From contig JALCCG010000015.1 of assembly GCA_023212695.1 (NCBI GenBank), positions 62,001 through 126,000 on the forward strand: DNA of 64,000 bases. The letters are read 5' to 3'. The notes under the pieces were generated by a model, which saw only the letters and a list, made by a program, of their open reading frames with translations, was not told the DNA's origin and did not search any database. The position numbers were made by a program, and so were the translations under genes. This document shows positions 1 to 12,780 of the stretch, one piece after another. The stretch comes from Sporisorium sorghi (lineage: Eukaryota > Basidiomycota > Ustilaginomycetes > Ustilaginales > Ustilaginaceae). How positions within the stretch are numbered: the first letter of the stretch is position 1; each line of letters opens with the position of its first letter.

Positions 1-3000
1 CCGCCACCAACACCATCACAGACGCCTCGCAGCTCCCAGCGTGGGTGCAGTCGTCCAAGCTCGTCGCCAAGCCAGACCAGCTCATCAAGCGTCGTGGAAA
101 AGCCGGTCTGCTCAAGCTCAACTGCGACTGGGCCGACGCAAAGACTTGGATCCAGGAGCGTGCCGGCAAGGCGCAGAAGGTCGAGTCGGTCACCGGTACC
201 CTCAACAACTTCATCGTCGAGCCCTTCTGCCCTCACCCCGCTGACACCGAGTTCTACGTCTGCATCAACTCGGCGCGAGAGGGCGACTGGATCCTCTTCA
301 CCCACGAGGGTGGTGTCGACGTCGGCGATGTCGACGCCAAGGCGCTCAAGCTGCTCATCCCCGCCGACCCTGCGGCTCCCTTCCCCAAGCGCGAGCAGTG
401 GACCAGCACGCTCCTCGGCGGTATCCCCGCTGCCAAGCGCGAGGTCCTCACCGATTTCCTGATCCGCCTCTACTCGGTCTACGTCGACCTCCACTTTGCC
501 TACCTCGAGATCAACCCTCTCGTCGCCACCGACGACGGCCAGATTGCCTACCTCGACATGGCTGCCAAGCTCGACCAGACCGCCGACTTCATCTGCGGCC
601 CCAAGTGGGCCATCGCCCGTGACCCCTCGATCTACCTCGGTGCTGCCGCTGGCGCCTCGAGCAGCAAGGGCGAGGACCGCGGCCCGCCCATGTACTGGCC
701 CGCGCCGTTCGGTCGTGACCTGACCAAGGAGGAGGCCTACATCGCCAAGCTCGACGCCGGTACCGGTGCCTCGCTCAAGCTCACCGTGCTCAACCCTACC
801 GGCCGCATCTGGACCATGGTCGCTGGTGGTGGTGCTTCCGTCGTCTACTCGGACGCCATCGCTGCCCACGGTTACGCCCACGAGCTCGCCAACTACGGTG
901 AGTACTCGGGTGCTCCCTCCGAGGGCCAGACCTTCGAGTACGCCAAGACGCTGCTCGACCTCATGACCCGCGGCGAGGTCAACCCGCAGGGCAAGCTGCT
1001 CATCATCGGTGGTGGTATCGCCAACTTTACCAACGTCGCTTCCACGTTCAAGGGCATCATCCGTGCCCTCAAGGAGTACAAGCTCGCGCTCGCCAAGCAC
1101 GGCGTCCGCATCTTTGTGCGTCGTGGTGGCCCCAACTACCAGGAGGGTCTCAAGGCCATGCGCCTTCTCGGTGAGGACCTCGGCGTCGAGATCCAGGTCT
1201 TTGGCCCCGAGACCCACATCACGGACATTGTGCCCCTCGCGCTCGGCGTCAAGACGTTCGAGGAGGTCACGCTCGCCTCGCAGCAGCAGAACGCTCTGCC
1301 CTCGGGCGCTGCCACCCCCAACCGCGGTGCCGCCAACGGCGCCAAAGCCGAGGACAAGGCGATCGGCACCGTCGACCACGCCACGGGCGAGCGTGTCCAG
1401 CCCCAGGACCAGATCGTCCACTTTGGTGCTGGCTCCGCCACCGGCGAGCGTCCTGCCTACCGTCCCTTCGACGCCAACACGCGCTCGCTCGTCTTCGGTC
1501 TGCAGCCCCGTGCCATCCAGGGCATGCTCGACTTTGACTTTTCGTGCGGCCGCAAGACTCCCTCGGTTGCTGCCATGATCTACCCCTTCGGTGGCCACCA
1601 CATCCAGAAGTTCTACTGGGGCACCAAGGAGACGCTCCTCCCCGTCTACACGAGCATCAAGGAGGCCGTCGCCAAGCACCCCGACGCTGACGTTGTCGTC
1701 AACTTTGCCTCGAGCCGATCCGTCTACTCGTCCACGCTCGAGGTGCTCGAGTGCCCCCAGATCCGCGCTCTCGCCCTCATCGCCGAGGGTGTGCCCGAGC
1801 GTCACGCCCGTGAGATTCTCCACCGCGCCGAGAAGGCCGGCGTCCTCATCATCGGCCCTGCCACCGTCGGTGGTATCAAGCCCGGCTGCTTCCGTATCGG
1901 CAACTCGGGTGGTATGATGGACAACATTCTCTCGTCCAAGCTCTACCGCCCCGGCTCCGTCGGTTACGTCTCCAAGTCCGGTGGTATGTCCAACGAGCTC
2001 AACAACATCCTCTCGATCACCACCAACGGCACCTACGAGGGTATCGCCATCGGCGGTGACCGCTACCCCGGCACCACGTTCATCGACCACCTGCTCCGCT
2101 ACGAGCAGGACCCCGAGTGCAAGATGCTCGTCCTCCTCGGTGAGGTCGGTGGTATTGAGGAGTACCGTGTTATTGAGGCCGTCAAGAAGGGCACCATCAA
2201 GAAGCCCATCGTTGCCTGGGCCATCGGCACCTGCGCCAAGATGTTCACTACCGAGGTGCAGTTCGGCCACGCCGGTTCCATGGCCAACAGCGACATGGAG
2301 ACGGCCTCGGCCAAGAACGCCGCCATGAAGGCCGCCGGCTTCATCGTCCCCGACACCTTTGAGGACCTGCCCGCTGTCATCCGTGAGGTGTACAACAAGC
2401 TCGTCGCTTCCGGCACCATCCAGCCCAAGCCCGAGCGCCCTGCTCCCGCCATCCCCGTCGACTACAAGTGGGCCCAGGAGCTCGGCATGGTCCGTAAGCC
2501 CGCCGCCTTCATCTCGACCATCTCGGACGAGCGCGGTTCGGAGCTCATGTACTCGGGTGTCAAGATCTCGGAGGTGTTCGAGTCCGGCATGGGCATCGGC
2601 GGTGTCATCTCGCTGCTGTGGTTCAAGCGCCGCCTGCCCGACTACTGCACCAAGTTCATCGAGATGGCGCTCATGCTCACCGCCGACCACGGTCCCGCCG
2701 TGTCGGGTGCCATGAACACCATCATCACCTCGCGTGCCGGTAAGGACCTCATCTCGTCGCTCGTCTCGGGTCTGCTGACCATCGGTGATCGCTTCGGTGG
2801 TGCTCTGGACGACGCTGCCACCGAGTTCTCGGCCGCCTACGACCGCGGCATGACGGCGCGCGAATTTGTCGACAGCATGCGCAAGGGAAACAAGCTGATC
2901 CCCGGTATCGGCCACAAGATCAAGTCGGTCTCGAACCCGGACTACCGTGTGCAGGTGGTCAAGGAGTTTGTGCAGAAGAACTTCCCCTCGCACAAGATGC

Positions 3001-3314
3001 TCGACTACGCGCTCGCCGTCGAGAAGGTGACGACCGCCAAGAAGGACACGCTGATTCTCAACGTCGACGGATGCCTTGCTGTCTGCTTTGTCGACTTGCT
3101 GCGTGACTCGGGTGCCTTCACCATCGAGGAGGCGCGCGACTACCTCAGCTACGGTTTCCTCAACGGTATTTTCACGCTCGGCCGATCGATCGGTTTCATT
3201 GGTCACCACATTGACCAGAAGCGTCTCAAGGCCGGTCTTTACCGTCACCCTGCCGACGACTTCCACATTGAGATGGCCACGCCCGCTCGTGTCATGGGCA
3301 CTCTCAAGAAGTAG
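1..3314 (+). CDS. ACL1: ATP-citrate lyase, single-chain type, 5' partial
   Basis: ATP-citrate lyase cleaves cytosolic citrate with ATP and CoA to acetyl-CoA and oxaloacetate, feeding lipid and sterol synthesis and histone acetylation. The frame is already open at the left edge (first full codon at base 3). By comparison with animal ACLY only about 50 N-terminal residues should be missing. In order there are an ATP-grasp/succinyl-CoA-synthetase beta-like part (EGGVDVGDVDAKA, YLEINPL), a citrate-binding CoA-ligase part, the alpha-like part with the phospho-histidine motif FGHAG (His codon at 2268-2270), and a C-terminal citrate-synthase-like module (TADHGPAVSGA, GDRFGGALD, GRSIGFIGHHIDQKRLK). 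The fused arrangement is typical of animals and basidiomycetes; ascomycetes use two genes. No intron interrupts the visible part. The stop is TAG at 3312-3314. Identity is certain; the true start lies outside the window. Confidence 0.97.
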   Translation, partial: ATNTITDASQLPAWVQSSKLVAKPDQLIKRRGKAGLLKLNCDWADAKTWIQERAGKAQKVESVTGTLNNFIVEPFCPHPADTEFYVCINSAREGDWILFTHEGGVDVGDVDAKALKLLIPADPAAPFPKREQWTSTLLGGIPAAKREVLTDFLIRLYSVYVDLHFAYLEINPLVATDDGQIAYLDMAAKLDQTADFICGPKWAIARDPSIYLGAAAGASSSKGEDRGPPMYWPAPFGRDLTKEEAYIAKLDAGTGASLKLTVLNPTGRIWTMVAGGGASVVYSDAIAAHGYAHELANYGEYSGAPSEGQTFEYAKTLLDLMTRGEVNPQGKLLIIGGGIANFTNVASTFKGIIRALKEYKLALAKHGVRIFVRRGGPNYQEGLKAMRLLGEDLGVEIQVFGPETHITDIVPLALGVKTFEEVTLASQQQNALPSGAATPNRGAANGAKAEDKAIGTVDHATGERVQPQDQIVHFGAGSATGERPAYRPFDANTRSLVFGLQPRAIQGMLDFDFSCGRKTPSVAAMIYPFGGHHIQKFYWGTKETLLPVYTSIKEAVAKHPDADVVVNFASSRSVYSSTLEVLECPQIRALALIAEGVPERHAREILHRAEKAGVLIIGPATVGGIKPGCFRIGNSGGMMDNILSSKLYRPGSVGYVSKSGGMSNELNNILSITTNGTYEGIAIGGDRYPGTTFIDHLLRYEQDPECKMLVLLGEVGGIEEYRVIEAVKKGTIKKPIVAWAIGTCAKMFTTEVQFGHAGSMANSDMETASAKNAAMKAAGFIVPDTFEDLPAVIREVYNKLVASGTIQPKPERPAPAIPVDYKWAQELGMVRKPAAFISTISDERGSELMYSGVKISEVFESGMGIGGVISLLWFKRRLPDYCTKFIEMALMLTADHGPAVSGAMNTIITSRAGKDLISSLVSGLLTIGDRFGGALDDAATEFSAAYDRGMTAREFVDSMRKGNKLIPGIGHKIKSVSNPDYRVQVVKEFVQKNFPSHKMLDYALAVEKVTTAKKDTLILNVDGCLAVCFVDLLRDSGAFTIEEARDYLSYGFLNGIFTLGRSIGFIGHHIDQKRLKAGLYRHPADDFHIEMATPARVMGTLKK

Positions 3315-3333
3315 AGCAGCAGGGCGAGCAGTG

Positions 3334-3370
<37 letters not shown>

Positions 3371-3890
3371 CTCCGGTTCCGAGGGGTCTTTTTTCTTGTC
3401 TCTAGTGTACACTTTTTTCTCGTTTCGGTCTCGTAGGCTTTTGTTTAGGCGTGGCGGCTAGCTTTCATGTATGCGGTTTCGGAGGTCCTTTGATTGTTCG
3501 GTTGGTAAGGCTAGTCAGTCGAGCATGGTGGGCTTTTTGTGCCGGTGCTGAAAGCGTAATCTCAAAACAGTCAAACGTCGATCCGTTTGTGGGACGTGAT
3601 GAGAGAGAGTGTGTGGCCTTTGTTGCGATCGTAAGAGGGTAAGGTAAGGATGGCTGGCGCAGGGCAAAGTGGTGGTGGTGGCTGGCCGAGGTTCACACGG
3701 GCCAGCGGTGTTGGCGCTTTCACACAGGGTCCAGCGCATGGCAGCGAGTCAAAAAAAAAGGTCAGCTCGGCGTGCCCACGTATACAAGAGCTTCAACCTC
3801 CACACCCTTCTCCTTCACTCGCTTTCCCTCTCGACCATCATCCACGAACTGCACCACCAACTCCAGGACCACAGCAGCAAAGTAAACACC
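3315..3890. other. intergenic: ACL 3' UTR and FMP52 promoter
   Basis: This 576-base gap holds a CAG repeat just after the ACL stop and T-rich sequence typical of a 3' UTR. Its right half is CT-rich and ATG-poor close to the next gene. I see no coding region or RNA gene in it. Confidence 0.6.
3335..3369 (+). repeat. (CAG)n microsatellite
   Basis: Eleven CAG units in a row begin 21 bases after the ATP-citrate lyase stop codon, so they lie in its 3' UTR. Such a tract is expected to be length-variable between strains. Confidence 0.95.
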
Positions 3891-4772
3891 ATGACGTCGA
3901 ACGTTGCAGCAAACGCCGGTGGCAAAGGCACTGCGGTAATGTAAGTGCGAGCTTCCAGCATCGATGCAAGTGTAGAACGAAGCAAGGAGAGAAGAGCTGA
4001 ACCGATCTTTTTCTCACACTGTAACAGCCTGGGCGCATCGGGGGCGGTAGGCAAGCCTCTGCTGTCGCTGCTGGTGTCCGAAACCTCGCCCTACTCGACG
4101 GTCCACTCGTTTGCTCGGCGAGCGCACCCGTCGCCGCCCGCCATCTCCGCCAACGTCGAGTTCAAGGAGATCCTCGTCGACTTTGAAAAGATTCACGATG
4201 GCGATGCGGCGGAAACCGCCAAGCTGTCCTCGATCCCGCCTGCGTCTGCAGTGTATATCACGATGGGCACCACGCGCGCCGCAGCCGGCTCGATGGCGGC
4301 GTTCGAAAAGATCGACCGCGGCTACGTCCTCGCCTCGGCCCGCGCGCTGTTCCACGCCACTTCACCGGCAACGCTCGTGTACTGCTCCAGCGGCAGCTCC
4401 TCGAGCACCTCGCTCTTCCCCTACCTCAAGAGCAAGGGGTTGACGGAGGAGGGGCTCGCGTGTGTGTACCCGAACACGATCCTGATGCGCCCCGGCTTCC
4501 TGCAGAACGCTCAGCGCCCCGAAAGCCGCTTCCTCGAGCGCATCGCCGAACCGATTGTTGGCCTGCTCGGCAAGGTGTCGGATAATATCCAGGCTCCCGT
4601 GACTGATGTGGCGAAAGCGATGGTGAAAGCTGCACAGCTGGGCCCGCAGGCGCTCAAGAGCCAGGGCTTGGCTGAGGAGCCGCCCAAGACGTTCAAGTTG
4701 GAACAAGGCAGGTCGGCCGATGGCGTGGCTGTGGTCAACAACCCGGCTGTTTTGAAGCTCGCCAAGCAGTGA
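3891..4772 (+). CDS. FMP52: FMP52/TIP30-like NAD(P)-binding protein
   Basis: Two exons, 3891-3940 and 4028-4772, joined across a GTAAGT...AACAG intron, give 264 residues. Splicing creates the Rossmann signature GTAVILGASGAVGKPL (GxxGxxG), which is strong support for the junction. Further signs are a YCSSGSSSS stretch and a YLKSKG motif that fits the Tyr-x3-Lys of extended short-chain dehydrogenases in the HTATIP2/TIP30/Fmp52 group, followed by an RPGFL motif. Yeast Fmp52 is associated with mitochondria and has no firmly established reaction. The length is slightly above the yeast protein (about 230). Retaining the intron would stop translation after 17 codons. The gene converges on the asparaginase gene with 136 bases between stops. 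Confidence 0.85.
3941..4027 (+). other. intron in FMP52-like gene
   Basis: An 87-base GT-AG intron with donor GTAAGT and acceptor TAACAG. It splits an Ile codon (AT|C) and restores the Rossmann glycine motif on joining. Confidence 0.9.
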
Positions 4773-4908
4773 TGCTGGTCGTCATCGCTACAGCTCGCAA
4801 AATGATACCTGGTCGTGAATGTGGGTTCTGCAATGCGAATTGATGTTGTTTGATCGAGCAAGAGCTGTCTATGAACCGTGACTCTACGAATGTCCTGTTG
4901 TTGATGCT

Positions 4909-7179
4909 CTACGCAAACGAGACCCCGGCCAGCTCCCAGATGGACCTCTCATCCTTCGTCTCTGCCGCCGCCGCGGCGCCTTCGCGCCTCTCCTCCTGGC
5001 TGCCCACCAAAAACCTCGCCAGCCGCACCTCGTCCTCCTTCAAATGCGCCCCGGCATCGCGCAGCAACCTCGCCGTATTCACATTGCCATTCTTGCACGC
5101 CAGGAACAACGGCGAATGCCCACTAGCCACATGGCGCGCATGCACGCTGCACCCGGCCTGCAGCAGCTGCTCGACCACTGCAGTGAACCCCTTGGCGCTG
5201 GCGATGTGCAGCGGCTGCAGCTTCTCGAGCGGCGTGGTGGAGTGCGGCTTGGCGTCGGCGAGCGATGTGGCTGCGGAGTCGCCGGTGGAGGCGGAGGCGG
5301 AGGCTGGGTTGAGTGTGGATGGGTGGAAGTGTTCTTCGTCGATCGAGAGGGCGGGGATGGTCTCGAGCTGGTTGAGCGCGTACAGGTGCCATTGGAGGAG
5401 GGGCAGGTCGTTTTGGGACGCGGCTTCGTAGATGAGGTACGGCAGAACGGCGAGCGACGCGGCGGAGACTTCGTGCGTCGAGCTGTCCCACCCGGCTGCT
5501 GAGGCTACGCCGTCCGCCTCGGCGTGTGGGCCCTCGGTACGCTGTTTTTTGCCAGGAATGAATGTGGACGTCTGCGCCTTGTGCGGGTTCTGCAGGATGT
5601 GCGCGAGCAGCGTCTTGACGTCGGCCTTGATGGGGCCCGCTCCTGCTGGTGTGAGTTCTTGTGGAACTGTGGCCGATCCACCGCGGCTGCTTGTCAGCTC
5701 GCCCCTCAGAGGCCGGCCCATGAGCTCTCGGATCTCGGCTGGCTCTAGTTCCTTTGCGAGCAAGTACGACAGCTTGGCGAGCGCGCATTCGGGCGTCATG
5801 TCCCCTCCCGCTACAACACCGACCGCCTCGAGCTTCTTACCAACGGCATAGATCGCCGACACCTCGCCCTGGACGCACTGCGTGATATTCACAATCACGC
5901 ACCCGCGGTCCGAAGCTTCCTTGAACACGTCAAGCAGGTCCTGGCGCGACGGCGCGTTGCCCGCACCGTACGACTCGAGCACCACGCCCTCCAGCGGCGG
6001 CGACAGAAAGTTCTTGACAGTGCTCGTGGGCAGACCCGGGAACAGCCGCAGCAGCGCCACATTCGGCGACATGCGGTTGTGCGCACGAAAGCTCCGCACA
6101 CTCCGAGAGCGCTCAACGAGGTTCCAAGCGACTTCGATGTTGATCCCGACCCGCGCAAGGGGTGCCATGTTGGGCGAGTCGAACGCCGCAAGCGCGTTGT
6201 TGGACACTTTGCTCGTGCGGTTGCCCCTGTACAGGGTTGATGCAAAGTAGAGCCCGACTTCGGGGATGATGTACGAGCCGGCGAGCATGAGTGCGCCGAG
6301 CACGTTTTCGATCGCGTCATTCCGCAGTTCCGAGAGCGGCACCTGCGCACCAGTCACAATGACCGACTTGCCCAGGTTCTCGAGCAGCATGCTGAGCGCC
6401 GACGCGGTGTACGCCATGGTGTCCGTGCCGTGCAGCACGATGAACGCGTCAAAGTTCTGGTAGTTGAGCGCAATGTCGTTGGCGAGGCGGATCCAGTCTG
6501 GGATGTCCATCTCGGACGAGTCGAGCAGCGGGTCGTACTCGAGCACGGCGTAGCGGACGCGTTTGCCGTCGGCGCCGCTGCGGGGGGTGATGAGCGTGGG
6601 CAGCTGGAGCTCGAGGTGCTTGCCGTCGGCGGACAGGGTGGACGAGTGGGCATGGTGTGTCGAGGTGCCTTTGGGCGCGGAGGAGCGGACGAGCACCGGG
6701 TGGCCGAATGGCGGTGCGCCTGCAGACGTTGCGCCAGAGGGAGAGCGGGACGCGGTATCAGCGTACAGGTGGTCCAGAGGCGTATGAATGGCCGATGGCG
6801 TCAGCGCATCGTGCTCGCTCTTGCGCTTCTTGCTCGGCACCGACGACGCTGAGCCATTGACATCCAGCACCGCCGCCTTCTCCGCCACCGCATTCGCAAT
6901 CTCCTTCTCCGTCGGCAGCGCGTTGCTCCCCTTCAACGGCGTAGAGGCGCCCGAACCAGGCCGCGTGAACGCCTCGCTCCACGCCTTGTACCGATCGACC
7001 GAGTCGGACCACGAGAAGATCGAGTCGCCGTGCGGATCGTGGAAACGCGACTGGCTGCGGAACGTCTCGGTGAGGAACGAGGGGTACGGCGCAAACCCGG
7101 ACGAGGCGTCCTTGCGCACCATGCCGATGGTCCCGCCCGCGTAGAGGCAGAGCACGAGCGCTTCGGCTGAGCTCGACAT
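4909..7179 (-). CDS. L-asparaginase with C-terminal ankyrin repeats
   Basis: Predicted cytosolic asparaginase (L-asparagine to aspartate and ammonia) of 756 residues, started at the ATG at 7177-7179 because the first catalytic motif follows directly (AGGTIGM, Thr17). The second catalytic motif HGTDTM is at residues 250-255. The spacing of about 235 residues between the two threonines is far more than in compact bacterial type-I enzymes. It is filled by a Ser/Ala-rich, probably disordered insertion. The C-terminal part has two or more ankyrin-type helices (PLHIASAKGFTAVVEQLL, SPLFLACKNGNVNTARLL), as in the animal ASPG asparaginase/lysophospholipase family. There are no introns and no signal peptide. 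The leader contains a 40-T run. Asparaginase is the best call; lysophospholipase side activity cannot be judged from sequence. Confidence 0.9.
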   Translation of the reverse strand: MSSSAEALVLCLYAGGTIGMVRKDASSGFAPYPSFLTETFRSQSRFHDPHGDSIFSWSDSVDRYKAWSEAFTRPGSGASTPLKGSNALPTEKEIANAVAEKAAVLDVNGSASSVPSKKRKSEHDALTPSAIHTPLDHLYADTASRSPSGATSAGAPPFGHPVLVRSSAPKGTSTHHAHSSTLSADGKHLELQLPTLITPRSGADGKRVRYAVLEYDPLLDSSEMDIPDWIRLANDIALNYQNFDAFIVLHGTDTMAYTASALSMLLENLGKSVIVTGAQVPLSELRNDAIENVLGALMLAGSYIIPEVGLYFASTLYRGNRTSKVSNNALAAFDSPNMAPLARVGINIEVAWNLVERSRSVRSFRAHNRMSPNVALLRLFPGLPTSTVKNFLSPPLEGVVLESYGAGNAPSRQDLLDVFKEASDRGCVIVNITQCVQGEVSAIYAVGKKLEAVGVVAGGDMTPECALAKLSYLLAKELEPAEIRELMGRPLRGELTSSRGGSATVPQELTPAGAGPIKADVKTLLAHILQNPHKAQTSTFIPGKKQRTEGPHAEADGVASAAGWDSSTHEVSAASLAVLPYLIYEAASQNDLPLLQWHLYALNQLETIPALSIDEEHFHPSTLNPASASASTGDSAATSLADAKPHSTTPLEKLQPLHIASAKGFTAVVEQLLQAGCSVHARHVASGHSPLFLACKNGNVNTARLLRDAGAHLKEDEVRLARFLVGSQEERREGAAAAAETKDERSIWELAGVSFA

Positions 7180-7363
7180 GGTTGTTTCTTGATCGCAGAA
7201 TCGGAGGCTGTGTCGTGAGAGATGGTTGTGATTGGTCGGAGCAAAGCCGATGGGTGTGTGTGAAGGAAGCACCCTGGATCAGAGGTGGACAGCTGAAGGG
7301 CGGGAAGATCAATCACACTCAACACACCGAAGAATTGACCGAAGAAAAAGTGTTGGTTCGGCT

Positions 7364-7405
<42 letters not shown>

Positions 7406-7759
7406 CTTGACTCGAAAGTGGGGTCAGGTGATGCTGCAACCTGTCCCTTCGGAAGATTCCGAAGCACGGTCTGACTTCGGCAGGTTCGAGAGCTTGCCGA
7501 TGTTCTTACTGATCACGGCATACTACAAGTAAGTTTGCGATCGTCAGGATAAGGGTGAGACGAGAGGCTGCTATGAGGTTTGAGCTTGTGTCGACAGCGC
7601 CGTGAAGCAGCGTGACTGGCGAACATCGAACCGCGCCACATACCTTCGCCCAGAAGCTCACAACATTCATCCGTTCACATCAAGATACGCATAGTGAAAG
7701 CAAAGTCCGCTTGCGAAGAGATCAGTCGCTAGAAATACAAAGACCAGCGTTGAGGTCGC
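7180..7759. other. intergenic: asparaginase promoter and RSC7 3' side
   Basis: 580 bases between two minus-strand genes. The left half is the promoter/leader of the asparaginase gene and holds a 40-base homopolymer. The right half should be the RSC7 3' UTR. No supported coding region. Confidence 0.6.
7366..7405. repeat. 40-base poly(T) tract
   Basis: An uninterrupted run of 40 T on the given strand (poly-A on the asparaginase coding strand), 187 to 226 bases upstream of its ATG. It is the longest homopolymer in the window and could act as a nucleosome-excluding poly(dA:dT) element. Confidence 0.95.
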
Positions 7760-9835
7760 TCACACCTGCTCTTTCGACGCAGCACTCTCTCCAGCGGGAA
7801 CGACGATATGACCGGGCAACGGAGCTGGTGGCAAGCATTCGACCGACACGCTCGCAATGCCCCATGCACCCGATCCGAGTTTGTCGCCTCCCAAGATGGG
7901 TCTTCGGTCTCCCCTTGCTTGCGATTGGTTGTCAATGTACGCGGGTCGGTGGGCAAGCTTGACGAACGATGCCTGAGTGGGTTGGGTCAACACGCTGAAA
8001 TGCGGAAGATGCGTGTTGGGCTCGTAGACGCCGATGGGGGGACCTCGACGACGCTGTGCATCAAGTTTGTCCTGCAGCAACGCTTGACGCTTCTTGCTTC
8101 CCTCTTCGAGCTCTTCTGCCGTGGCCGCGGGCAGCTTCTCGCGCTCCCAAGGAGGCAGGTCGTTGAGCGCTTCTGGATCATCTTCGGGCTCGGCTTCGCC
8201 ATCCTCAACCTCGTCCTTGGTTTCTTCCGCATTGTCAACATCTTCGATGTCGAGGTAACGGTTGAAGCGCGGGAAGGCGGAAAGACGATCTCTGCGCGTC
8301 TCGTTGAGTTCGGTGTTCATGCCGCGCACGCTTCGAGCCATCTCGAGCATCCAGTTCTCCTCGGTGATGTCCATACGCTGCAGCGCTGCTTTACGAGACT
8401 GCCAGTTGCCTGCGCGCACCCACGGCGCTTGACCCGCATCTCCGAACTGCGTCACGACAGGATCACCCTGCGGATCGATGGTGGTGTAGCTGAACGTGTC
8501 GCTCTTCTTCTTGGGACGTTCGCGCTCGCGCTCGCGGTCGGCCTCTCGACGCTTCTCCTGCTCCTCGGTCGACGGGCCTCCGACCTTCTTGCCCTCCTTG
8601 ACACCAGAGGCGCGCGCTTCGGCCTCGTAGTAGTCGTCGATCACCGCCTTGCCGCCGATGAGGAAGCGTGCTCCGTGCAGCTTGTACACGTTTCGAGCGG
8701 GCACCATGGTAACGTTTCGCGTCTTGAGCTGTCCACTCAGACGACCGTCTTCGATGAGCTTTTCCTTTTCGGCCTGGAACAGCTCGATCTTGAAGATCTG
8801 AGGATTGCGGCGGAAAAAGTAGAGCGAGTCTCGATAGCCTGCGGAGCGCGCTGCATCGATGGCGAGCATGTAGACCTTTTCTGGATCCGAACGCAGGTCC
8901 GAGGTGAAGTTGTAGGCTTTGTACTGCCGACCACCTTGCAGTCGACCTTTTTCGTCGACCTTTTTGTCGCCATCAGGGTCGCCGGGGAGGATGACTTCTT
9001 CTTCGTCAGCTTCAAGACGGTACTTGGTGCCCTTGATAGTGATGGTCTTGTGTCCTTCTTCGTCCACGCCTGCACCGTCGTTGCCGTCGCCGTCTCCGTC
9101 AGCATCCGCATCGCCATCCTCATCCTCAGCGTCGTCTTCTCCCTCTCCCTCTCCTTCCTCTCCTTCTGCGTCGTCGTCAGCATTGGCGTCGTCCGCTTCG
9201 CCGTCTTCTTCCTGGTCTGCCTCGCCCGCAGGTTGCTCCGACGGATCCGCATCGTCCTCGTCCGCTGGCGTTCCTTTCGCGCGACCAGCACCTCGTCGGC
9301 CGACGACGGATATCCTGGATCCTTTTCTCGGGCTTCGTTTGGATCGGGATGCGGCGGATGGAGTTTGAGGAACAGGTGTAGTGGACGACTTGACGCGAGT
9401 GCGTGTTGAACGATTGCGCGGTGTATACGAGGCGTTGTATGCCGCTGCTGCTTCTTCTGCCTCTGCTTTTGCATCCTCCTCGCCCTGCACGTCTGCTGAT
9501 GGTTGTGGAGAGCCCATCTCAATGTCTTCCTGCTGCTCCTGCTTGGTTGTTTGGCGACGCGGGCGACGTGATGGAGTGGCTCGAGTGGATGATGACGCGG
9601 CTCCAAAGGCCTCTTCGTGCGAGCGGGTCCTCGAGAGCCTCGAGCTTCTGGATCGAGATGGTACGGCATCGGCGGGTGCCATCTCTTCGTCTTCTAGCTG
9701 TGTTTCTGGTTGCTCGTGTTCACCCGTGGAAGGTTCGGCTGGTGCTGCCGCGACATCAATGCTGGTGCTCGGGTCTGCGGCTGCATCTTCGGCCGCTTTG
9801 CGGACCCTCAAGGTGATTCCTTTCGTTCTGGCCAT
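7760..9835 (-). CDS. RSC7: RSC7/Swp82-type chromatin remodelling subunit
   Basis: A 691-residue nuclear protein carrying the Rsc7/Swp82 domain (CRC_subunit family) at about residues 295-410: KVYMLAIDAARSAGYRDS, FRRNPQIFKIELF, then EKEKLIEDGRL and the ARNVYKLHGARFL stretch. Members are subunits of the RSC or SWI/SNF remodelling complexes. The N-terminal third is disordered: an Arg/Ser-rich basic stretch with nuclear-localisation-like clusters, then a long Asp/Glu/Gly run at about residues 190-260. The C-terminal part keeps a conserved PPIGVYEPNTHLPH block that is typical of these proteins. The start MARTKG is the first ATG. It is divergent from CDC48 with 431 bases between starts. Whether it serves RSC or SWI/SNF cannot be told. 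Confidence 0.85.
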   Translation of the reverse strand: MARTKGITLRVRKAAEDAAADPSTSIDVAAAPAEPSTGEHEQPETQLEDEEMAPADAVPSRSRSSRLSRTRSHEEAFGAASSSTRATPSRRPRRQTTKQEQQEDIEMGSPQPSADVQGEEDAKAEAEEAAAAYNASYTPRNRSTRTRVKSSTTPVPQTPSAASRSKRSPRKGSRISVVGRRGAGRAKGTPADEDDADPSEQPAGEADQEEDGEADDANADDDAEGEEGEGEGEDDAEDEDGDADADGDGDGNDGAGVDEEGHKTITIKGTKYRLEADEEEVILPGDPDGDKKVDEKGRLQGGRQYKAYNFTSDLRSDPEKVYMLAIDAARSAGYRDSLYFFRRNPQIFKIELFQAEKEKLIEDGRLSGQLKTRNVTMVPARNVYKLHGARFLIGGKAVIDDYYEAEARASGVKEGKKVGGPSTEEQEKRREADRERERERPKKKSDTFSYTTIDPQGDPVVTQFGDAGQAPWVRAGNWQSRKAALQRMDITEENWMLEMARSVRGMNTELNETRRDRLSAFPRFNRYLDIEDVDNAEETKDEVEDGEAEPEDDPEALNDLPPWEREKLPAATAEELEEGSKKRQALLQDKLDAQRRRGPPIGVYEPNTHLPHFSVLTQPTQASFVKLAHRPAYIDNQSQARGDRRPILGGDKLGSGAWGIASVSVECLPPAPLPGHIVVPAGESAASKEQV

Positions 9836-12780
<2,945 letters not shown>

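Noticed and set aside
3312..3420. Stop-codon read-through of ATP-citrate lyase to a peroxisomal signal
   Set aside because: The extension would be poly-Ser from the CAG repeat and shows no PTS1-type end or TGA-CTA read-through context.
7808..9409. 533-codon open frame on the plus strand opposite RSC7
   Set aside because: Antisense shadow of a GC-rich coding region; its translation is hydrophobic low-complexity opposite the acidic/Ser runs, with no family motif.
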